Source: Pseudomonas nicosulfuronedens (GTDB taxonomy: Bacteria; Pseudomonadota; Gammaproteobacteria; Pseudomonadales; Pseudomonadaceae). Taken from it: a DNA stretch of 64,000 nt. Position numbers and translations under genes: made by a program. Shown here in pieces: positions 1 through 9,475 of the stretch; the stretch's first letter is position 1, and each line of letters starts with the position of its first letter. The notes under the pieces are model-generated. The model saw only the letters and a list, made by a program, of their open reading frames with translations, was not told where the DNA came from and ran no database searches. The stretch spans positions 1 to 64,000 of the forward strand of contig NZ_SWDV01000002.1 in the NCBI RefSeq assembly GCF_005877905.1, in the 5' to 3' direction.

Positions 1-123
1 GACAACGTGAAAATGGTTGTCACCCTGATCGCTCCGATCGCCATGGAAGATGGCCTGCGCTTCGCGATTCGCGAAGGCGGCCGTACCGTTGGCGCCGGCG
101 TGGTTGCCAAGATCATCGAGTAA
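1..123 (+). CDS. tuf: Elongation factor Tu, C-terminal end (partial)
   Basis: Only the last 40 codons lie in the window; the 5' end is outside. The frame reads [18 protein letters not shown], then [16 protein letters not shown], ending VVAKIIE before TAA. This is the characteristic domain III end of EF-Tu, the GTPase that brings aminoacyl-tRNA to the ribosome. A strong terminator follows at 141-169, so tuf does not read efficiently into rpsJ. Its position just upstream of the S10 operon fits the tufB copy of Pseudomonas (tufB assignment is inference). Confidence 0.97.
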   Translation, partial: DNVKMVVTLIAPIAMEDGLRFAIREGGRTVGAGVVAKIIE

Positions 124-140
124 TCGCTGATCCGCTCCAG

Positions 141-169
141 AAAAAGGGACCCTTCGGGGTCCCTTTTTC
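141..169 (+). terminator. Rho-independent terminator after tuf
   Basis: AAAAAGGGACCC-ttcg-GGGTCCCTTTTT is a perfect hairpin with a UUCG-type loop and a U run. It separates tuf from the S10 operon promoter just downstream. Confidence 0.93.
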
Positions 170-186
170 GTTGAGTTGGTTAAATA

Positions 187-215
187 TTGACACCCCCCAG
201 GAGCATCCGTACAAT
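187..215 (+). promoter_or_regulatory. Sigma-70 promoter of the S10 operon
   Basis: TTGACA (187-192), a 17-base spacer and TACAAT (210-215): near-consensus. The start would be near 222, leaving a leader of about 57 nt before rpsJ at 279. That is far shorter than the L4-responsive S10 leader of E. coli. Confidence 0.85.
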
Positions 216-278
216 TGCGCCTCCTTTTAACGGGCGGAGTCCGTCCGTTGGGAATGGCAACTTGGAGTCTGAGGTCAA

Positions 279-590
279 ATGCAAAATCAACAAATCCGTA
301 TTCGGTTGAAGGCTTTTGATCACCGCCTGATCGACCAATCTACCCAGGAAATCGTGGAAACCGCGAAACGTACTGGCGCTCAGGTGCGTGGTCCGATTCC
401 TCTGCCGACCCGCAAGGAACGTTACACCGTGCTGATTTCCCCGCACGTCAACAAGGACGCTCGTGACCAGTACGAAATTCGTACCCACAAGCGTGTTCTC
501 GACATCGTTCAGCCGACCGACAAAACCGTCGACGCGCTGATGAAGCTCGACCTTGCTGCTGGCGTCGAAGTACAGATCAGCCTCGGCTAA
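279..590 (+). CDS. rpsJ: 30S ribosomal protein S10
   Basis: 103 residues, the normal S10 length, starting [20 protein letters not shown], the conserved N-terminus of the family. S10 sits in the 30S head and, as NusE, also takes part in transcription antitermination with NusB. It is the first gene of the S10 operon, behind the promoter at 187-215, with GGAG and GAGG purine tracts upstream of the ATG. The next gene, rplC, starts 83 nt later and is read in the same direction. Identification is by sequence and by its place in a canonical operon. Confidence 0.98.
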   Translation: MQNQQIRIRLKAFDHRLIDQSTQEIVETAKRTGAQVRGPIPLPTRKERYTVLISPHVNKDARDQYEIRTHKRVLDIVQPTDKTVDALMKLDLAAGVEVQISLG

Positions 591-672
591 TGCCTTCGGC
601 ATTGGTCGTGTAACGCTCTGAAATGGGCGGCCATAGCGGGTGAAAGCCCCGTACACTAAAGAGGTTCTAAAG

Positions 673-1308
673 ATGACAATTGGTGTTGTCGGTCGTAAGT
701 GCGGCATGACCCGCATCTTCACCGAAGATGGTGTCTCTATTCCGGTCACGGTCATTGAGGTCGAGCCGAATCGCGTCACCCAGTTCAAAAACGAAGAAAG
801 CGATGGCTATCGCGCTGTGCAGGTCACTGCTGGCGAGCGTCGTGCTTCTCGCGTGACCAAGGCGCAAGCCGGTCACTTTGCCAAGGCGAATGTCGCCGCC
901 GGTCGCGGCGTGTGGGAATTCCGTCTGGGCGAAGAGGAGTTCAAGGCAGGCGATTCCATCTCTGTCGATCTGTTCCAGGCAGGCCAGCTGGTAGACGTTA
1001 CCGGTGAGTCCAAGGGTAAAGGCTTCGCCGGTACCATCAAGCGCTGGAACTTCCGTGGTCAAGATAACACCCACGGTAACTCCGTTTCCCACCGCGTCCC
1101 GGGTTCCATCGGCCAGTGCCAGACTCCTGGTCGAGTGTTCAAGGGCAAAAAAATGTCGGGCCACATGGGTGCTGAGCGTGTAACCGTTCAATCCCTTGAG
1201 GTCGTGCGTGTCGATGCAGAGCGCAATCTGCTGCTGGTCAAAGGTGCCGTTCCCGGCGCTACCGGTGGTGATGTGCTGGTGCGTCCGGCAGCCAAGGCTC
1301 GCGGTTAA
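673..1308 (+). CDS. rplC: 50S ribosomal protein L3
   Basis: 211 residues. I start at ATG 673 ([16 protein letters not shown]), behind an AGAGG ribosome binding site; an upstream in-frame ATG at 640 adds 11 residues not typical of L3. The central segment with [20 protein letters not shown] and [20 protein letters not shown] is the L3 extension reaching toward the peptidyl transferase centre. The glutamine in GQCQTP is the usual PrmB methylation site region. L3 is an early assembly protein of the large subunit. It is followed by rplD after 14 nt. Confidence 0.97.
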   Translation: MTIGVVGRKCGMTRIFTEDGVSIPVTVIEVEPNRVTQFKNEESDGYRAVQVTAGERRASRVTKAQAGHFAKANVAAGRGVWEFRLGEEEFKAGDSISVDLFQAGQLVDVTGESKGKGFAGTIKRWNFRGQDNTHGNSVSHRVPGSIGQCQTPGRVFKGKKMSGHMGAERVTVQSLEVVRVDAERNLLLVKGAVPGATGGDVLVRPAAKARG

Positions 1309-1322
1309 GAGAGGAAGCTGAG

Positions 1323-1925
1323 ATGCAACTGAATGTAAATGGCGCTCAGGCGATCGAGGTTTCCGAGCGTACTTTTGGTAGCGAATTCAACGAGACCCTG
1401 GTTCACCAGGCAGTCGTAGCCTACATGGCTGGCGGCCGTCAGGGCACCAAGGCTCAGAAAACTCGTTCCGAAGTCTCCGGTGGTGGCAAGAAGCCGTGGC
1501 GTCAGAAGGGCACTGGTCGTGCTCGTGCTGGCACCATCCGTAGCCCCATCTGGCGTGGCGGCGGCGCGACCTTCGCGGCCAAGCCCCAGGATCACTCCCA
1601 GAAGCTCAACAAGAAGATGTACCGCGCGGCTCTGCGCTCCATCCTCTCCGAGCTGGTTCGTCTGGATCGTCTGGTTGTCGTTGCCGACTTCGCTGTCGAT
1701 GCACCGAAGACCAAAGGTCTGGTCAGCAAGCTGGAAGGCCTGGGCCTGAAAGATGTACTGATCGTCACCGAAGGCGTCGATGAGAACCTGTACCTGGCAG
1801 CTCGCAACCTGGCCCACGTCGATGTGCGTGACGTCCAGGCTTCCGATCCGGTCAGCCTCATCGCCTACGACAAGGTGCTGGTCACCGTGTCCGCCGTGAA
1901 GAAGTTCGAGGAGCTGCTGGCATGA
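1323..1925 (+). CDS. rplD: 50S ribosomal protein L4
   Basis: 200 residues, the usual length. The internal loop [17 protein letters not shown] followed by SPIWRGGG is the L4 signature lining the exit tunnel. In E. coli L4 also represses its own operon; whether that happens here is uncertain because the S10 leader upstream of rpsJ is short. The stop overlaps the rplW start (ATGA at 1922-1925), implying translational coupling. Confidence 0.98.
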   Translation: MQLNVNGAQAIEVSERTFGSEFNETLVHQAVVAYMAGGRQGTKAQKTRSEVSGGGKKPWRQKGTGRARAGTIRSPIWRGGGATFAAKPQDHSQKLNKKMYRAALRSILSELVRLDRLVVVADFAVDAPKTKGLVSKLEGLGLKDVLIVTEGVDENLYLAARNLAHVDVRDVQASDPVSLIAYDKVLVTVSAVKKFEELLA

Positions 1926-2221
1926 ACCAGGAACGCGTATTCAAAGTGCTGCTGGGCCCGCATATCTCCGAGAAGGCCACTGGCCTGGCGGACGGCAACA
2001 GCCAATTCGTTTTCAAGGTTGCCACTGATGCAACCAAGCTGGAAATCAAGAAGGCCGTAGAAAGCCTGTTCGGCGTGAAAGTACGTCGCGTCACCACCCT
2101 GAACGTTCAGGGCAAGACCAAGCGTACCGTTCGCGGCCTGGGCAAGCGTAACGACTGGAAAAAAGCGTACATCGCTCTCCAGCCGGGCCAGGATCTCGAT
2201 TTCGCAGCTGGCGCTGAGTAA
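1922..2221 (+). CDS. rplW: 50S ribosomal protein L23
   Basis: 99 residues starting [20 protein letters not shown], a standard bacterial L23. It contains the conserved [16 protein letters not shown] loop and the [12 protein letters not shown] end. L23 forms the docking platform for trigger factor and SRP at the tunnel exit. It overlaps rplD by four bases and precedes rplB by 11 nt, behind a GGGG purine tract. No unusual features. Confidence 0.98.
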   Translation: MNQERVFKVLLGPHISEKATGLADGNSQFVFKVATDATKLEIKKAVESLFGVKVRRVTTLNVQGKTKRTVRGLGKRNDWKKAYIALQPGQDLDFAAGAE

Positions 2222-2232
2222 AGGGGTGCATC

Positions 2233-3054
2233 ATGGCAATCGTTAAATGCAAACCGACTTCCGCTGGTCGTCGTTTCGTCGTCAAGGTAGTGAACCAGGA
2301 CCTGCACAAAGGTGCTCCGTTCGCTCCCCTGCTCGAGAAGAAGTCCAAGTCGGGCGGCCGTAACAACAACGGTCGTATCACCACCCGTCATATCGGTGGT
2401 GGCCACAAGCAGCACTATCGTCTGGTCGACTTCCGTCGCAACAAGGATGGCATTCCTGCCATCGTTGAACGCGTCGAATACGATCCGAACCGTACTGCTC
2501 ACATCGCTCTGCTGAAATATGCGGACGGCGAGCGTCGTTACATCATCGCCCCCAAAGGCGTGGTGGCTGGCGATCAACTGATCTCCGGTATCGGCGCTCC
2601 GATCAAGGCTGGCAACAACATGCCGCTGCGCAACATCCCGGTTGGTAGCACCATCCACGGTATCGAACTGAAGCCTGGCAAAGGCGCTCAGATCGCTCGC
2701 TCCGCTGGCGCTTCGGCTCAGCTGGTTGCCCGTGAAGGTGCATACGTAACCGTACGTCTGCGTTCCGGTGAGATGCGCAAAGTCCTGGCTGACTGCCGTG
2801 CGACCCTGGGTGAAGTCTCGAACTCCGAGCACAGCCTGCGTTCGCTGGGTAAAGCCGGTGCCAAACGCTGGCGTGGCGTTCGCCCGACCGTTCGTGGTGT
2901 TGCCATGAACCCGGTCGACCACCCGCACGGTGGTGGTGAAGGTCGTACCTCTGCTGGTCGTCATCCGGTATCGCCGTGGGGTCTTCAGACCAAGGGTAAG
3001 AAGACTCGCGCGAACAAGCGTACCGACAACATGATCGTCCGTCGCCGCAAGTAA
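2233..3054 (+). CDS. rplB: 50S ribosomal protein L2
   Basis: 273 residues, beginning [20 protein letters not shown]. The C-terminal half carries the family signature [16 protein letters not shown] with the histidine needed for peptidyl transferase centre function. L2 is a primary 23S rRNA binder required for subunit association. Spacing to rpsS is 16 nt with an AGAGG site. Long reverse-strand ORFs over this gene are shadows of its codon bias. Confidence 0.98.
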   Translation: MAIVKCKPTSAGRRFVVKVVNQDLHKGAPFAPLLEKKSKSGGRNNNGRITTRHIGGGHKQHYRLVDFRRNKDGIPAIVERVEYDPNRTAHIALLKYADGERRYIIAPKGVVAGDQLISGIGAPIKAGNNMPLRNIPVGSTIHGIELKPGKGAQIARSAGASAQLVAREGAYVTVRLRSGEMRKVLADCRATLGEVSNSEHSLRSLGKAGAKRWRGVRPTVRGVAMNPVDHPHGGGEGRTSAGRHPVSPWGLQTKGKKTRANKRTDNMIVRRRK

Positions 3055-3070
3055 ATAGAGGGATACGACA

Positions 3071-3346
3071 GTGCCACGTTCTCTGAAAAAAGGTCCTTTT
3101 ATCGATCTTCACCTGCTGAAGAAGATCGAAGTGGCGGTAGAAAAGAACGACCGCAAGCCGATCAAGACCTGGTCGCGCCGTTCTATGATCATGCCGCACA
3201 TGGTTGGTCTGACCATCGCTGTCCACAACGGCCGTCAACACGTGCCGGTTCTGGTCAACGAAGACATGGTCGGTCACAAACTCGGCGAGTTCGCTGCTAC
3301 CCGCACTTATCGTGGGCACGCTGCGGACAAGAAAGCCAAGCGTTAA
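3071..3346 (+). CDS. rpsS: 30S ribosomal protein S19
   Basis: 91 residues ([20 protein letters not shown]) with a GTG start at 3071, preceded by AGAGG. The core [23 protein letters not shown] is diagnostic for S19, which lies in the 30S head with S13 near the A site. Most neighbours start with ATG, so the GTG may tune expression slightly (inference). It ends 12 nt before rplV. Confidence 0.97.
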   Translation: MPRSLKKGPFIDLHLLKKIEVAVEKNDRKPIKTWSRRSMIMPHMVGLTIAVHNGRQHVPVLVNEDMVGHKLGEFAATRTYRGHAADKKAKR

Positions 3347-3358
3347 GGGGTAAGGAAG

Positions 3359-3691
3359 ATGGAAGTAGCCGCTAAGCTCTCGGGCGCTCGTATCTCCGCC
3401 CAGAAAGCCCGCTTGGTCGCCGACCAGATCCGCGGGAAGAAGGTGGGCGACGCGCTCAACCTCCTGGCTTTCAGCAACAAGAAAGCCGCCGAGATCATGA
3501 AGAAAGTGCTGGAGTCGGCCGTTGCCAACGCCGAGCACAACGAAGGCGCCGATGTAGACGATCTCAAAGTCTCCACCGTCTTCGTCAACGAAGGTCGTTC
3601 GCTCAAGCGCATCATGCCGCGTGCCAAAGGCCGTGCTGATCGCATCGTCAAGCGGTCTTGCCATATCACTGTCAAGGTTGCGGACAAGTAA
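3359..3691 (+). CDS. rplV: 50S ribosomal protein L22
   Basis: 110 residues, [20 protein letters not shown], with the beta-hairpin segment [18 protein letters not shown] that extends into the exit tunnel and forms part of its constriction with L4. Length and motifs are standard. RBS AAGGAAG lies upstream. The gene is followed after 13 nt by rpsC. Confidence 0.98.
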   Translation: MEVAAKLSGARISAQKARLVADQIRGKKVGDALNLLAFSNKKAAEIMKKVLESAVANAEHNEGADVDDLKVSTVFVNEGRSLKRIMPRAKGRADRIVKRSCHITVKVADK

Positions 3692-3704
3692 CGGAGTCGA
3701 TCAG

Positions 3705-4391
3705 ATGGGTCAGAAAGTACATCCCAATGGCATCCGCCTGGGTATCGTCAAGGAGCACACCTCCGTTTGGTACGCAGATAAGCGCACTTACGCCGATTAT
3801 CTGTTCGCCGACCTGAAGGTACGTGAGTATCTCCAAGACAAACTAAAAAGCGCGTCCGTAAGCCGTATCGATATCCATCGTCCGGCTCAAACCGCACGCA
3901 TCACCATCCACACCGCTCGTCCCGGCATCGTGATCGGCAAGAAAGGTGAAGATGTTGAGAAGCTGCGTCAGGACCTGACCAAGCAAATGGGTGTGCCGGT
4001 GCACATCAACATCGAAGAGATCCGCAAGCCGGAACTCGACGGTATGCTGGTTGCGCAAAGCGTAGCTCAGCAGCTGGAGCGTCGCGTTATGTTCCGTCGC
4101 GCCATGAAGCGCGCTGTACAGAACGCCATGCGCATTGGTGCCAAAGGCATCAAGATCCAGGTAAGCGGTCGTCTGGGCGGCGCTGAAATCGCTCGTACCG
4201 AGTGGTATCGCGAAGGTCGTGTGCCCCTGCACACCCTGCGTGCCGACATCGACTACGCAACCTACGAAGCGCACACCACCTACGGTGTGATCGGTGTGAA
4301 GGTTTGGATCTTCAAAGGTGAGGTCATCGGTGGCCGCCAGGAAGAGCTCAAGCCCCAAGCGCCCGCTCCTCGTAAAAAAGCTGCTAAGTAA
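3705..4391 (+). CDS. rpsC: 30S ribosomal protein S3
   Basis: 228 residues from ATG 3705 ([18 protein letters not shown]), preceded by CGGAG; the open frame extends upstream to 3621 but that part overlaps rplV and is not S3-like. The KH domain signature [16 protein letters not shown] and the [20 protein letters not shown] block are present, with a lysine-rich tail. S3 forms part of the mRNA entry channel and helicase centre with S4 and S5. Confidence 0.97.
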   Translation: MGQKVHPNGIRLGIVKEHTSVWYADKRTYADYLFADLKVREYLQDKLKSASVSRIDIHRPAQTARITIHTARPGIVIGKKGEDVEKLRQDLTKQMGVPVHINIEEIRKPELDGMLVAQSVAQQLERRVMFRRAMKRAVQNAMRIGAKGIKIQVSGRLGGAEIARTEWYREGRVPLHTLRADIDYATYEAHTTYGVIGVKVWIFKGEVIGGRQEELKPQAPAPRKKAAK

Positions 4392-4402
4392 GGAGTACGC
4401 AA

Positions 4403-4816
4403 ATGCTGCAACCTAAGCGTACGAAGTTCCGCAAGCAAATGACCGGTCACAACCGTGGCCTGGCTCATCGCGGTTCCAAAGTCAGCTTCGGCGAGTTCGC
4501 CCTCAAGGCAACCAGCCGCGGCCGTCTCACCGCGCGTCAGATCGAGTCCGCACGTCGTGCGCTGACCCGTCACGTAAAACGTGGCGGCAAGATCTGGATT
4601 CGCGTATTCCCCGACAAGCCTGTTACCAAGAAGCCCCTGGAAGTACGTATGGGTAAAGGTAAGGGCGGCGTCGAGTACTGGGTTGCCCAGATTCAACCGG
4701 GCAAGGTCCTGTACGAGATCGAGGGTGTATCCGAAGAGCTGGCGCGTGAGGCATTCGCCCTGGCTGCTGCAAAGCTGCCGCTCGCCACCTCCTTTGTTAA
4801 GCGGACGGTGATGTGA
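4403..4816 (+). CDS. rplP: 50S ribosomal protein L16
   Basis: 137 residues, [20 protein letters not shown]. The conserved RPVTKKP-like stretch ([20 protein letters not shown]) and GVEYWVA mark L16, which contacts the A-site tRNA elbow. The arginine that is hydroxylated in E. coli L16 lies in a [11 protein letters not shown] motif that is conserved here. The TGA stop shares its last base with the rpmC ATG at 4816. Confidence 0.98.
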
Positions 4817-5007
4817 TGAAAGCGAATGAACTTCGTGAAAAATCCGTTGAGCAGCTGAACGAGCAACTGCTCGGCCTGCTGCGCGACCAGTTCAATCTGC
4901 GCATGCAGAAAGCAACTGGCCAGTTGGGGCAGTCTCACCTGCTCTCGCAGGTTAAGCGCGACATCGCTCGCGTGAAAACTGTGCTCAACCAGCAAGCAGG
5001 TAAGTAA
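4816..5007 (+). CDS. rpmC: 50S ribosomal protein L29
   Basis: 63 residues. I choose ATG 4816 ([20 protein letters not shown]), which matches other L29 N-termini; a GTG three bases upstream would add one residue. L29 is a small helical protein next to L23 at the tunnel exit. The start shares one base with the rplP stop (TGATG), so translation is probably coupled. rpsQ follows after 2 nt. Confidence 0.96.
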
Positions 5008-5009
5008 TC

Positions 5010-5276
5010 ATGGCTGAAGCTCAGAAAACCGTCCGTACGCTGACTGGCCGCGTCGTCAGCGACAAGATGGACAAGACCGTCACCGTTCTGATCGAGCGCC
5101 GCGTTAAGCACCCGATCTACGGCAAATACGTGAAGCGTTCGACCAAACTGCACGCCCACGACGAAACCAACCAGTGCCGCATTGGTGACCTGGTCACCAT
5201 CCGCGAGACCCGTCCTCTGGCGAAGACCAAGGCCTGGACTCTGGTTGACATCGTCGAGCGCGCGGTTGAAGTCTAA
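5010..5276 (+). CDS. rpsQ: 30S ribosomal protein S17
   Basis: 88 residues, [20 protein letters not shown], with the OB-fold signature [20 protein letters not shown] and a conserved [18 protein letters not shown] end. S17 is a primary binder of 16S rRNA helix 11. It lies 2 nt after rpmC and 16 nt before rplN. Length and composition are ordinary. Confidence 0.98.
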   Translation: MAEAQKTVRTLTGRVVSDKMDKTVTVLIERRVKHPIYGKYVKRSTKLHAHDETNQCRIGDLVTIRETRPLAKTKAWTLVDIVERAVEV

Positions 5277-5292
5277 GGGTCGGAGATAGAAG

Positions 5293-5661
5293 ATGATTCA
5301 GACTCAATCCATGCTCGAAGTCGCTGATAACAGCGGCGCGCGTCGCGTAATGTGCATCAAGGTGCTCGGCGGTTCCCACCGCCGTTACGCCGGCATTGGC
5401 GACATCATCAAGGTCACCGTCAAGGAAGCAATTCCGCGTGGCAAGGTGAAGAAGGGCCAGGTAATGACTGCCGTGGTCGTTCGCACCAAGCACGGCGTAC
5501 GTCGTACCGACGGTTCCATCATTCGCTTCGACGGCAACGCCGCCGTCCTGCTGAACAACAAGCAGGAGCCGATCGGCACCCGTATCTTCGGGCCCGTGAC
5601 TCGTGAACTTCGTACTGAGAAGTTCATGAAGATCGTCTCCCTTGCCCCAGAAGTGCTGTAA
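5293..5661 (+). CDS. rplN: 50S ribosomal protein L14
   Basis: 122 residues, the invariant family length, [20 protein letters not shown]. The motifs [19 protein letters not shown] and [13 protein letters not shown] are diagnostic. L14 lies at the subunit interface, contacts 16S helix 14 and binds the silencing factor RsfS. In E. coli the spc operon begins at this gene; I see no obvious terminator or promoter in the 16 nt before it, so here it is probably cotranscribed with rpsQ. Confidence 0.98.
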   Translation: MIQTQSMLEVADNSGARRVMCIKVLGGSHRRYAGIGDIIKVTVKEAIPRGKVKKGQVMTAVVVRTKHGVRRTDGSIIRFDGNAAVLLNNKQEPIGTRIFGPVTRELRTEKFMKIVSLAPEVL

Positions 5662-5673
5662 GGAGTAGCCGTC

Positions 5674-5988
5674 ATGCAAAAAATTCGTCGTGACGACGAA
5701 GTCATCGTCATTGCCGGCAAGGACAAGGGCAAGCGTGGCAAAGTGATCAAGGTTCTGGCTGACGACCGTCTGGTCGTTGGCGGTGTGAACCTGGTCAAGC
5801 GCCACACCAAGCCCAACCCCATGCTCAACCAGCAAGGCGGGATCGTCGAGAAGGAGGCGCCTCTGCACGTCTCCAACGTCGCCATCTTCAACGCTGAAAC
5901 CAACAAGGCTGACCGCGTTGGTTTCAAAGTCGAAGACGGTAAGAAGATTCGTGTCTTCAAGTCGACCCAGAAACCGGTTCAGGCTTGA
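5674..5988 (+). CDS. rplX: 50S ribosomal protein L24
   Basis: 104 residues, [20 protein letters not shown], containing the KOW motif ([20 protein letters not shown]) typical of L24 and NusG-family proteins. L24 initiates 50S assembly by binding the 5' end of 23S rRNA. It is preceded by AAGGAG and followed by rplE after 19 nt. Confidence 0.98.
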   Translation: MQKIRRDDEVIVIAGKDKGKRGKVIKVLADDRLVVGGVNLVKRHTKPNPMLNQQGGIVEKEAPLHVSNVAIFNAETNKADRVGFKVEDGKKIRVFKSTQKPVQA

Positions 5989-6007
5989 GGGAGCTAGGTA
6001 GATCACC

Positions 6008-6547
6008 ATGGCACGATTGAAAGAAATTTATCGGAAGGAAATCGCTCCCAAGCTGAAGCAAGAGCTTCAGCTGGCGAACGTGATGGAAGTTCCGCGCGTT
6101 ACCAAAATCACCCTGAACATGGGTCTTGGCGAAGCTGTCGGCGACAAGAAAGTCATCGAGAGCGCCGTAGCTGATCTGGAAAAGATCGCGGGTCAGAAGC
6201 CGGTCGTGACTTACGCTCGTAAGTCCATCGCTGGCTTCAAGATTCGTGAAGGCTGGCCGATCGGCGTGAAAGTCACCCTGCGTGGCGATCGCATGTACGA
6301 GTTCCTGGACCGTCTGCTGTCGATCTCCCTGCCGCGCGTTCGTGACTTCCGCGGTCTGAACGCCAAGTCCTTCGACGGCCGTGGCAACTACAGCATGGGC
6401 GTCAAAGAGCAGATCATCTTCCCGGAAATCGATTACGACAAGATCGATGCCCTCCGCGGTATGGATATCACTCTGACCACCACCGCGCGTTCGGATGATG
6501 AAGGTCGTGCCCTGCTGCGCGCCTTCAAATTCCCGTTCCGCAACTGA
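6008..6547 (+). CDS. rplE: 50S ribosomal protein L5
   Basis: 179 residues, [20 protein letters not shown], with conserved blocks [20 protein letters not shown] and [19 protein letters not shown]5 binds 5S rRNA with L18 and L25 and contacts P-site tRNA. In E. coli the S8 regulatory target lies at the start of this cistron; I did not resolve an equivalent here. rpsN follows after 13 nt. Confidence 0.98.
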   Translation: MARLKEIYRKEIAPKLKQELQLANVMEVPRVTKITLNMGLGEAVGDKKVIESAVADLEKIAGQKPVVTYARKSIAGFKIREGWPIGVKVTLRGDRMYEFLDRLLSISLPRVRDFRGLNAKSFDGRGNYSMGVKEQIIFPEIDYDKIDALRGMDITLTTTARSDDEGRALLRAFKFPFRN

Positions 6548-6560
6548 TTGGAGTAGGACC

Positions 6561-6866
6561 ATGGCTAAAGAGAGCATGAAGAACCGTGAGCTGAAGCGTC
6601 AGCAAACGGTAGCCAAGTACGCCAAAAAGCGTGCTGAGCTGAAAGCGATCATCGCTAATCCGAGCACTTCGGCTGAAGATCGCTGGAATGCCCAGGTCGC
6701 CCTGCAGAAGCAGCCGCGTGACGCGAGCGCCAGCCGCCTGCGTAACCGTTGCCGCCTGACCGGTCGTCCGCACGGTTACTACCGCAAGTTCGGCCTGAGC
6801 CGTAACAAGCTGCGTGAAGCAGCAATGCGCGGTGACGTACCGGGCCTGGTGAAAGCCAGCTGGTAA
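6561..6866 (+). CDS. rpsN: 30S ribosomal protein S14, zinc-free type
   Basis: 101 residues from ATG 6561 ([20 protein letters not shown]), after a GGAG site; the frame is open upstream but overlaps rplE. It has a single cysteine ([20 protein letters not shown]), so it is the long, zinc-free form without the CxxC pair of the zinc-binding paralogue. S14 stabilises the 30S head. It is the last gene of the first spc transcription unit: a terminator follows at 6909-6942. Confidence 0.97.
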   Translation: MAKESMKNRELKRQQTVAKYAKKRAELKAIIANPSTSAEDRWNAQVALQKQPRDASASRLRNRCRLTGRPHGYYRKFGLSRNKLREAAMRGDVPGLVKASW

Positions 6867-6908
6867 GTGTTAGACGGAGCTGGCAACGGTTCCGTTGATC
6901 GCTTTGCG

Positions 6909-6942
6909 AATCAAGCCCCTTCGTGGGGCTTGATTCGTTTTT
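6909..6942 (+). terminator. Intrinsic terminator inside the spc operon, rpsN-rpsH gap
   Basis: AATCAAGCCCC-ttcgt-GGGGCTTGATT is an 11-bp perfect stem followed by CGTTTTTT. It lies in an unusually long (189 nt) gap between rpsN and rpsH. The 3' arm ends in TTGATT, which is also the -35 box of the next promoter. Confidence 0.88.
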
Positions 6943-6958
6943 AAGCGATCTCTAGAAT
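6930..6958 (+). promoter_or_regulatory. Sigma-70 promoter for rpsH and the distal spc operon
   Basis: TTGATT (6930-6935), a 17-base spacer and TAGAAT (6953-6958). The -35 lies inside the 3' arm of the preceding terminator. Just downstream, at the expected start, a second GC-rich dyad (ACCCGG...CCGGGT, about 6959-6982) with a short T run would lie at the 5' end of the rpsH mRNA. Confidence 0.75.
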
Positions 6959-7055
6959 ACCCGGCTCCCCCGAGTCCGGGTTTTAGTTCGTCCGGCGTTT
7001 TGAGGGCGAGTTATGAAGTTGAAGGCTTATCTTTTGTATCAGGAGCATTAAGCCC

Positions 7056-7448
7056 ATGAGTATGCAGGACCCGTTAGCAGACATGCTAACTCGCATCCGT
7101 AATGCCCAGATGGCTGAGAAGACCGTCGTGAGCATGCCGTCTTCCAAGCTGAAAGCGGCAGTCGCCAAAGTCCTCAAGGACGAAGGCTACATTGCGGATT
7201 TCCAAGTCACCGCCGAGGCCAAGCCTCTGCTGTCGATCGAGCTGAAGTACTTCGAAGGCAAGCCTGTCATCGAGGAAGTGAAGCGAATCAGCCGTCCTGG
7301 CCTGCGCCAGTACAAATCCGTAGACCAGCTGCCGAAAGTTCGTGGCGGCCTGGGCGTTTCGATCGTCTCCACCAACAAAGGTGTGATGACTGATCGTGCT
7401 GCCCGTGCCGCTGGCGTCGGTGGCGAAGTGCTCTGCACTGTGTTCTAA
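7056..7448 (+). CDS. rpsH: 30S ribosomal protein S8
   Basis: 130 residues, [20 protein letters not shown], with the C-terminal [20 protein letters not shown] block of S8. S8 binds 16S helix 21 and in E. coli represses the spc operon. Here it is first in a new transcription unit, with its own promoter at 6930-6958 and a leader of about 90 nt that could hold a regulatory target. RBS CAGGAG lies at about 7040-7045. Confidence 0.97.
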   Translation: MSMQDPLADMLTRIRNAQMAEKTVVSMPSSKLKAAVAKVLKDEGYIADFQVTAEAKPLLSIELKYFEGKPVIEEVKRISRPGLRQYKSVDQLPKVRGGLGVSIVSTNKGVMTDRAARAAGVGGEVLCTVF

Positions 7449-7459
7449 GGGGAATCAGC

Positions 7460-7993
7460 ATGTCTCGCGTTGCTAAGAACCCCGTCATTCTGCCTGCCGG
7501 CGTTGAAATCAAGCTGGCTGGTCAGGAACTTTCGATCAAGGGTGCCAAAGGCGCTCTCGAGCTGAAAGTACATCCGTCCGTCGAAGTCATTCAGGACAAC
7601 GGTGAGCTGCGTTTCGCTGCGCGTAACGGCGACCAGCAGACCCGTGCCATGGCCGGTACCACCCGCGCTCTGGTCAACAACATGGTAATCGGCGTCAGCC
7701 AGGGCTTCGAGCGCAAGCTCCAGCTGGTTGGTGTTGGTTACAAGGCGCAGGCCAAAGGCCAAGTGCTGTCCCTGGCTCTCGGCTTCTCCCACCCGGTTGA
7801 TTACGAACTGCCTGCCGGCATCGTCGCGGAAACCCCCAGCCAGACCGACATCCTGATCAAGGGTATCGACAAGCAGCTGGTTGGCCAGGTTGCCGCGGAA
7901 ATCCGCGACTTCCGTCCGCCGGAGCCGTACAAAGGCAAGGGCGTGCGTTACGCCGACGAAGTCGTCCTTCGTAAAGAAGCCAAGAAGAAGTAG
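7460..7993 (+). CDS. rplF: 50S ribosomal protein L6
   Basis: 177 residues, [20 protein letters not shown]. Two repeated alpha/beta domains and the C-terminal [16 protein letters not shown] signature are clear. L6 lies near the sarcin-ricin loop and the GTPase factor-binding site. It follows rpsH after 11 nt with AGGGGAATC upstream, and precedes rplR by 10 nt. A standard member of the family. Confidence 0.98.
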   Translation: MSRVAKNPVILPAGVEIKLAGQELSIKGAKGALELKVHPSVEVIQDNGELRFAARNGDQQTRAMAGTTRALVNNMVIGVSQGFERKLQLVGVGYKAQAKGQVLSLALGFSHPVDYELPAGIVAETPSQTDILIKGIDKQLVGQVAAEIRDFRPPEPYKGKGVRYADEVVLRKEAKKK

Positions 7994-8003
7994 GGCATAG
8001 CAA

Positions 8004-8354
8004 ATGAGCGTCAAGAAAGAAACCCGTCTGCGCCGCGCTCGCAAGGCTCGCCTGAAGATGCGCGAACTGGAAGCCGTACGCCTCTGCGTGTACCGCTCCT
8101 CCCAGCACATCTACGCCCAGGTCATTGCAGCCGACGGCGGCAAGGTCCTGGCCAGCGCCTCGACCCTGGACAAAGAACTGCGCGAAGCTGCCACCGGCAA
8201 CGTCGACGCAGCCAAGAAAGTTGGTCAACTGGTCGCGGAACGCGCCAAGGCTGCCGGCGTCACTCAGGTGGCGTTCGACCGTTCTGGCTTCAAGTACCAC
8301 GGTCGTATCAAGGCCCTGGCTGATGCCGCTCGTGAAGGCGGTCTGGAGTTCTAA
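8004..8354 (+). CDS. rplR: 50S ribosomal protein L18
   Basis: 116 residues, [20 protein letters not shown], with a basic N-terminal arm and the C-terminal signature [21 protein letters not shown]18 carries 5S rRNA into the 50S central protuberance with L5. The spacing to rpsE is only 3 nt, suggesting coupled translation. Confidence 0.98.
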   Translation: MSVKKETRLRRARKARLKMRELEAVRLCVYRSSQHIYAQVIAADGGKVLASASTLDKELREAATGNVDAAKKVGQLVAERAKAAGVTQVAFDRSGFKYHGRIKALADAAREGGLEF

Positions 8355-8357
8355 GTT

Positions 8358-8858
8358 ATGGCAAACAACGATCAAAAGCGCGACGAAGGCTACATCGAGA
8401 AGCTGGTTCAAGTGAACCGCGTCGCCAAAACCGTAAAAGGTGGCCGTATCTTCGCCTTCACCGCGCTGACCGTGGTTGGCGATGGCAAGGGCCGTGTTGG
8501 CTTCGGTCGTGGCAAGGCGCGTGAAGTGCCGGCCGCTATCCAGAAGGCAATGGAAGCTGCTCGCCGCAACATGATCCAGGTTGATCTGAACGGCACCACC
8601 CTGCAGTACCCGACCAAGTCCGCCCATGGCGCCTCCAAGGTGTACATGCAGCCGGCTTCGGAAGGTACCGGCATCATCGCCGGCGGCGCCATGCGTGCTG
8701 TCCTGGAAGTGGCCGGTGTGCAGAACGTTCTGGCGAAGTGCTACGGCTCCACCAACCCGGTGAACGTGGTCTACGCAACCTTCAAGGGCCTGAAGAACAT
8801 GCAGTCCCCTGAGTCGGTAGCGGCCAAGCGTGGCAAGAGCGTCGAGGAGATTCTCTAA
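8358..8858 (+). CDS. rpsE: 30S ribosomal protein S5
   Basis: 166 residues, [20 protein letters not shown]. The double-stranded RNA-binding fold signature [20 protein letters not shown] and the loop [20 protein letters not shown] are present. S5 contributes to decoding accuracy and the mRNA entry helicase. It is followed by rpmD after 2 nt. No ram-type or spectinomycin-type change is obvious by eye, but I did not align it. Confidence 0.98.
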   Translation: MANNDQKRDEGYIEKLVQVNRVAKTVKGGRIFAFTALTVVGDGKGRVGFGRGKAREVPAAIQKAMEAARRNMIQVDLNGTTLQYPTKSAHGASKVYMQPASEGTGIIAGGAMRAVLEVAGVQNVLAKCYGSTNPVNVVYATFKGLKNMQSPESVAAKRGKSVEEIL

Positions 8859-8860
8859 CC

Positions 8861-9037
8861 ATGGCAACTGTCAAAGTTACCCTGATCAAGAGCCTGAACG
8901 GCCGTCTGGCCAATCACAAGGCTTGCGTCAAAGGCCTCGGCCTGCGTCGCATTAATCACACCGTCGAAGTTCAGGACACTCCTGAAAACCGCGGCATGAT
9001 TAATAAGGCTTACTACCTGCTGCGTGTGGAGGGTTAA
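8861..9037 (+). CDS. rpmD: 50S ribosomal protein L30
   Basis: 58 residues, short enough to be missed by length cut-offs. The frame reads [20 protein letters not shown], then the conserved [20 protein letters not shown] and [13 protein letters not shown] to a TAA at 9035-9037. This is a typical bacterial L30, a small 23S rRNA binder at the base of the central protuberance. It lies in its canonical place between rpsE (2 nt) and rplO (3 nt). Confidence 0.96.
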   Translation: MATVKVTLIKSLNGRLANHKACVKGLGLRRINHTVEVQDTPENRGMINKAYYLLRVEG

Positions 9038-9040
9038 TCC

Positions 9041-9475
9041 ATGCAACTGAACGATCTGCGTTCCGCGCCGGGTGCCCGTCGCGAAAAGCACCGTCCGGGC
9101 CGTGGCATCGGTAGCGGTCTGGGCAAGACCGGTGGCCGTGGTCACAAAGGTCAAACCTCCCGCTCCGGTGGCTCCATCGCTCCGGGCTTCGAGGGTGGTC
9201 AGCAACCGCTGCACCGTCGTCTGCCGAAGTTCGGCTTCAACTCGCTGAAAGCCATGGATCGTGCAGAAGTGCGCACTTCCGAACTGGCCAAGGTCGAGGG
9301 TGATGTCGTAACCGTGCAGTCCCTGAAGGATGCCAACGTGATTAACCAGAACGTACAGCGTGTGAAAGTCATGCTGTCGGGCGAAGTTACTCGCGCAGTC
9401 ACCCTGAAAGGCATCGGCGCCACCAAGGGCGCTCGTGCGGCTATCGAAGCAGCTGGCGGCAAAATCGAGGACTAA
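9041..9475 (+). CDS. rplO: 50S ribosomal protein L15
   Basis: 144 residues, [20 protein letters not shown], with the glycine-rich [17 protein letters not shown] segment and [18 protein letters not shown], both diagnostic. L15 is a late assembly protein of the 50S core. Its TAA is directly adjacent to the secY ATG (9475/9476), so SecY translation probably depends on terminating rplO ribosomes. Confidence 0.98.
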   Translation: MQLNDLRSAPGARREKHRPGRGIGSGLGKTGGRGHKGQTSRSGGSIAPGFEGGQQPLHRRLPKFGFNSLKAMDRAEVRTSELAKVEGDVVTVQSLKDANVINQNVQRVKVMLSGEVTRAVTLKGIGATKGARAAIEAAGGKIED

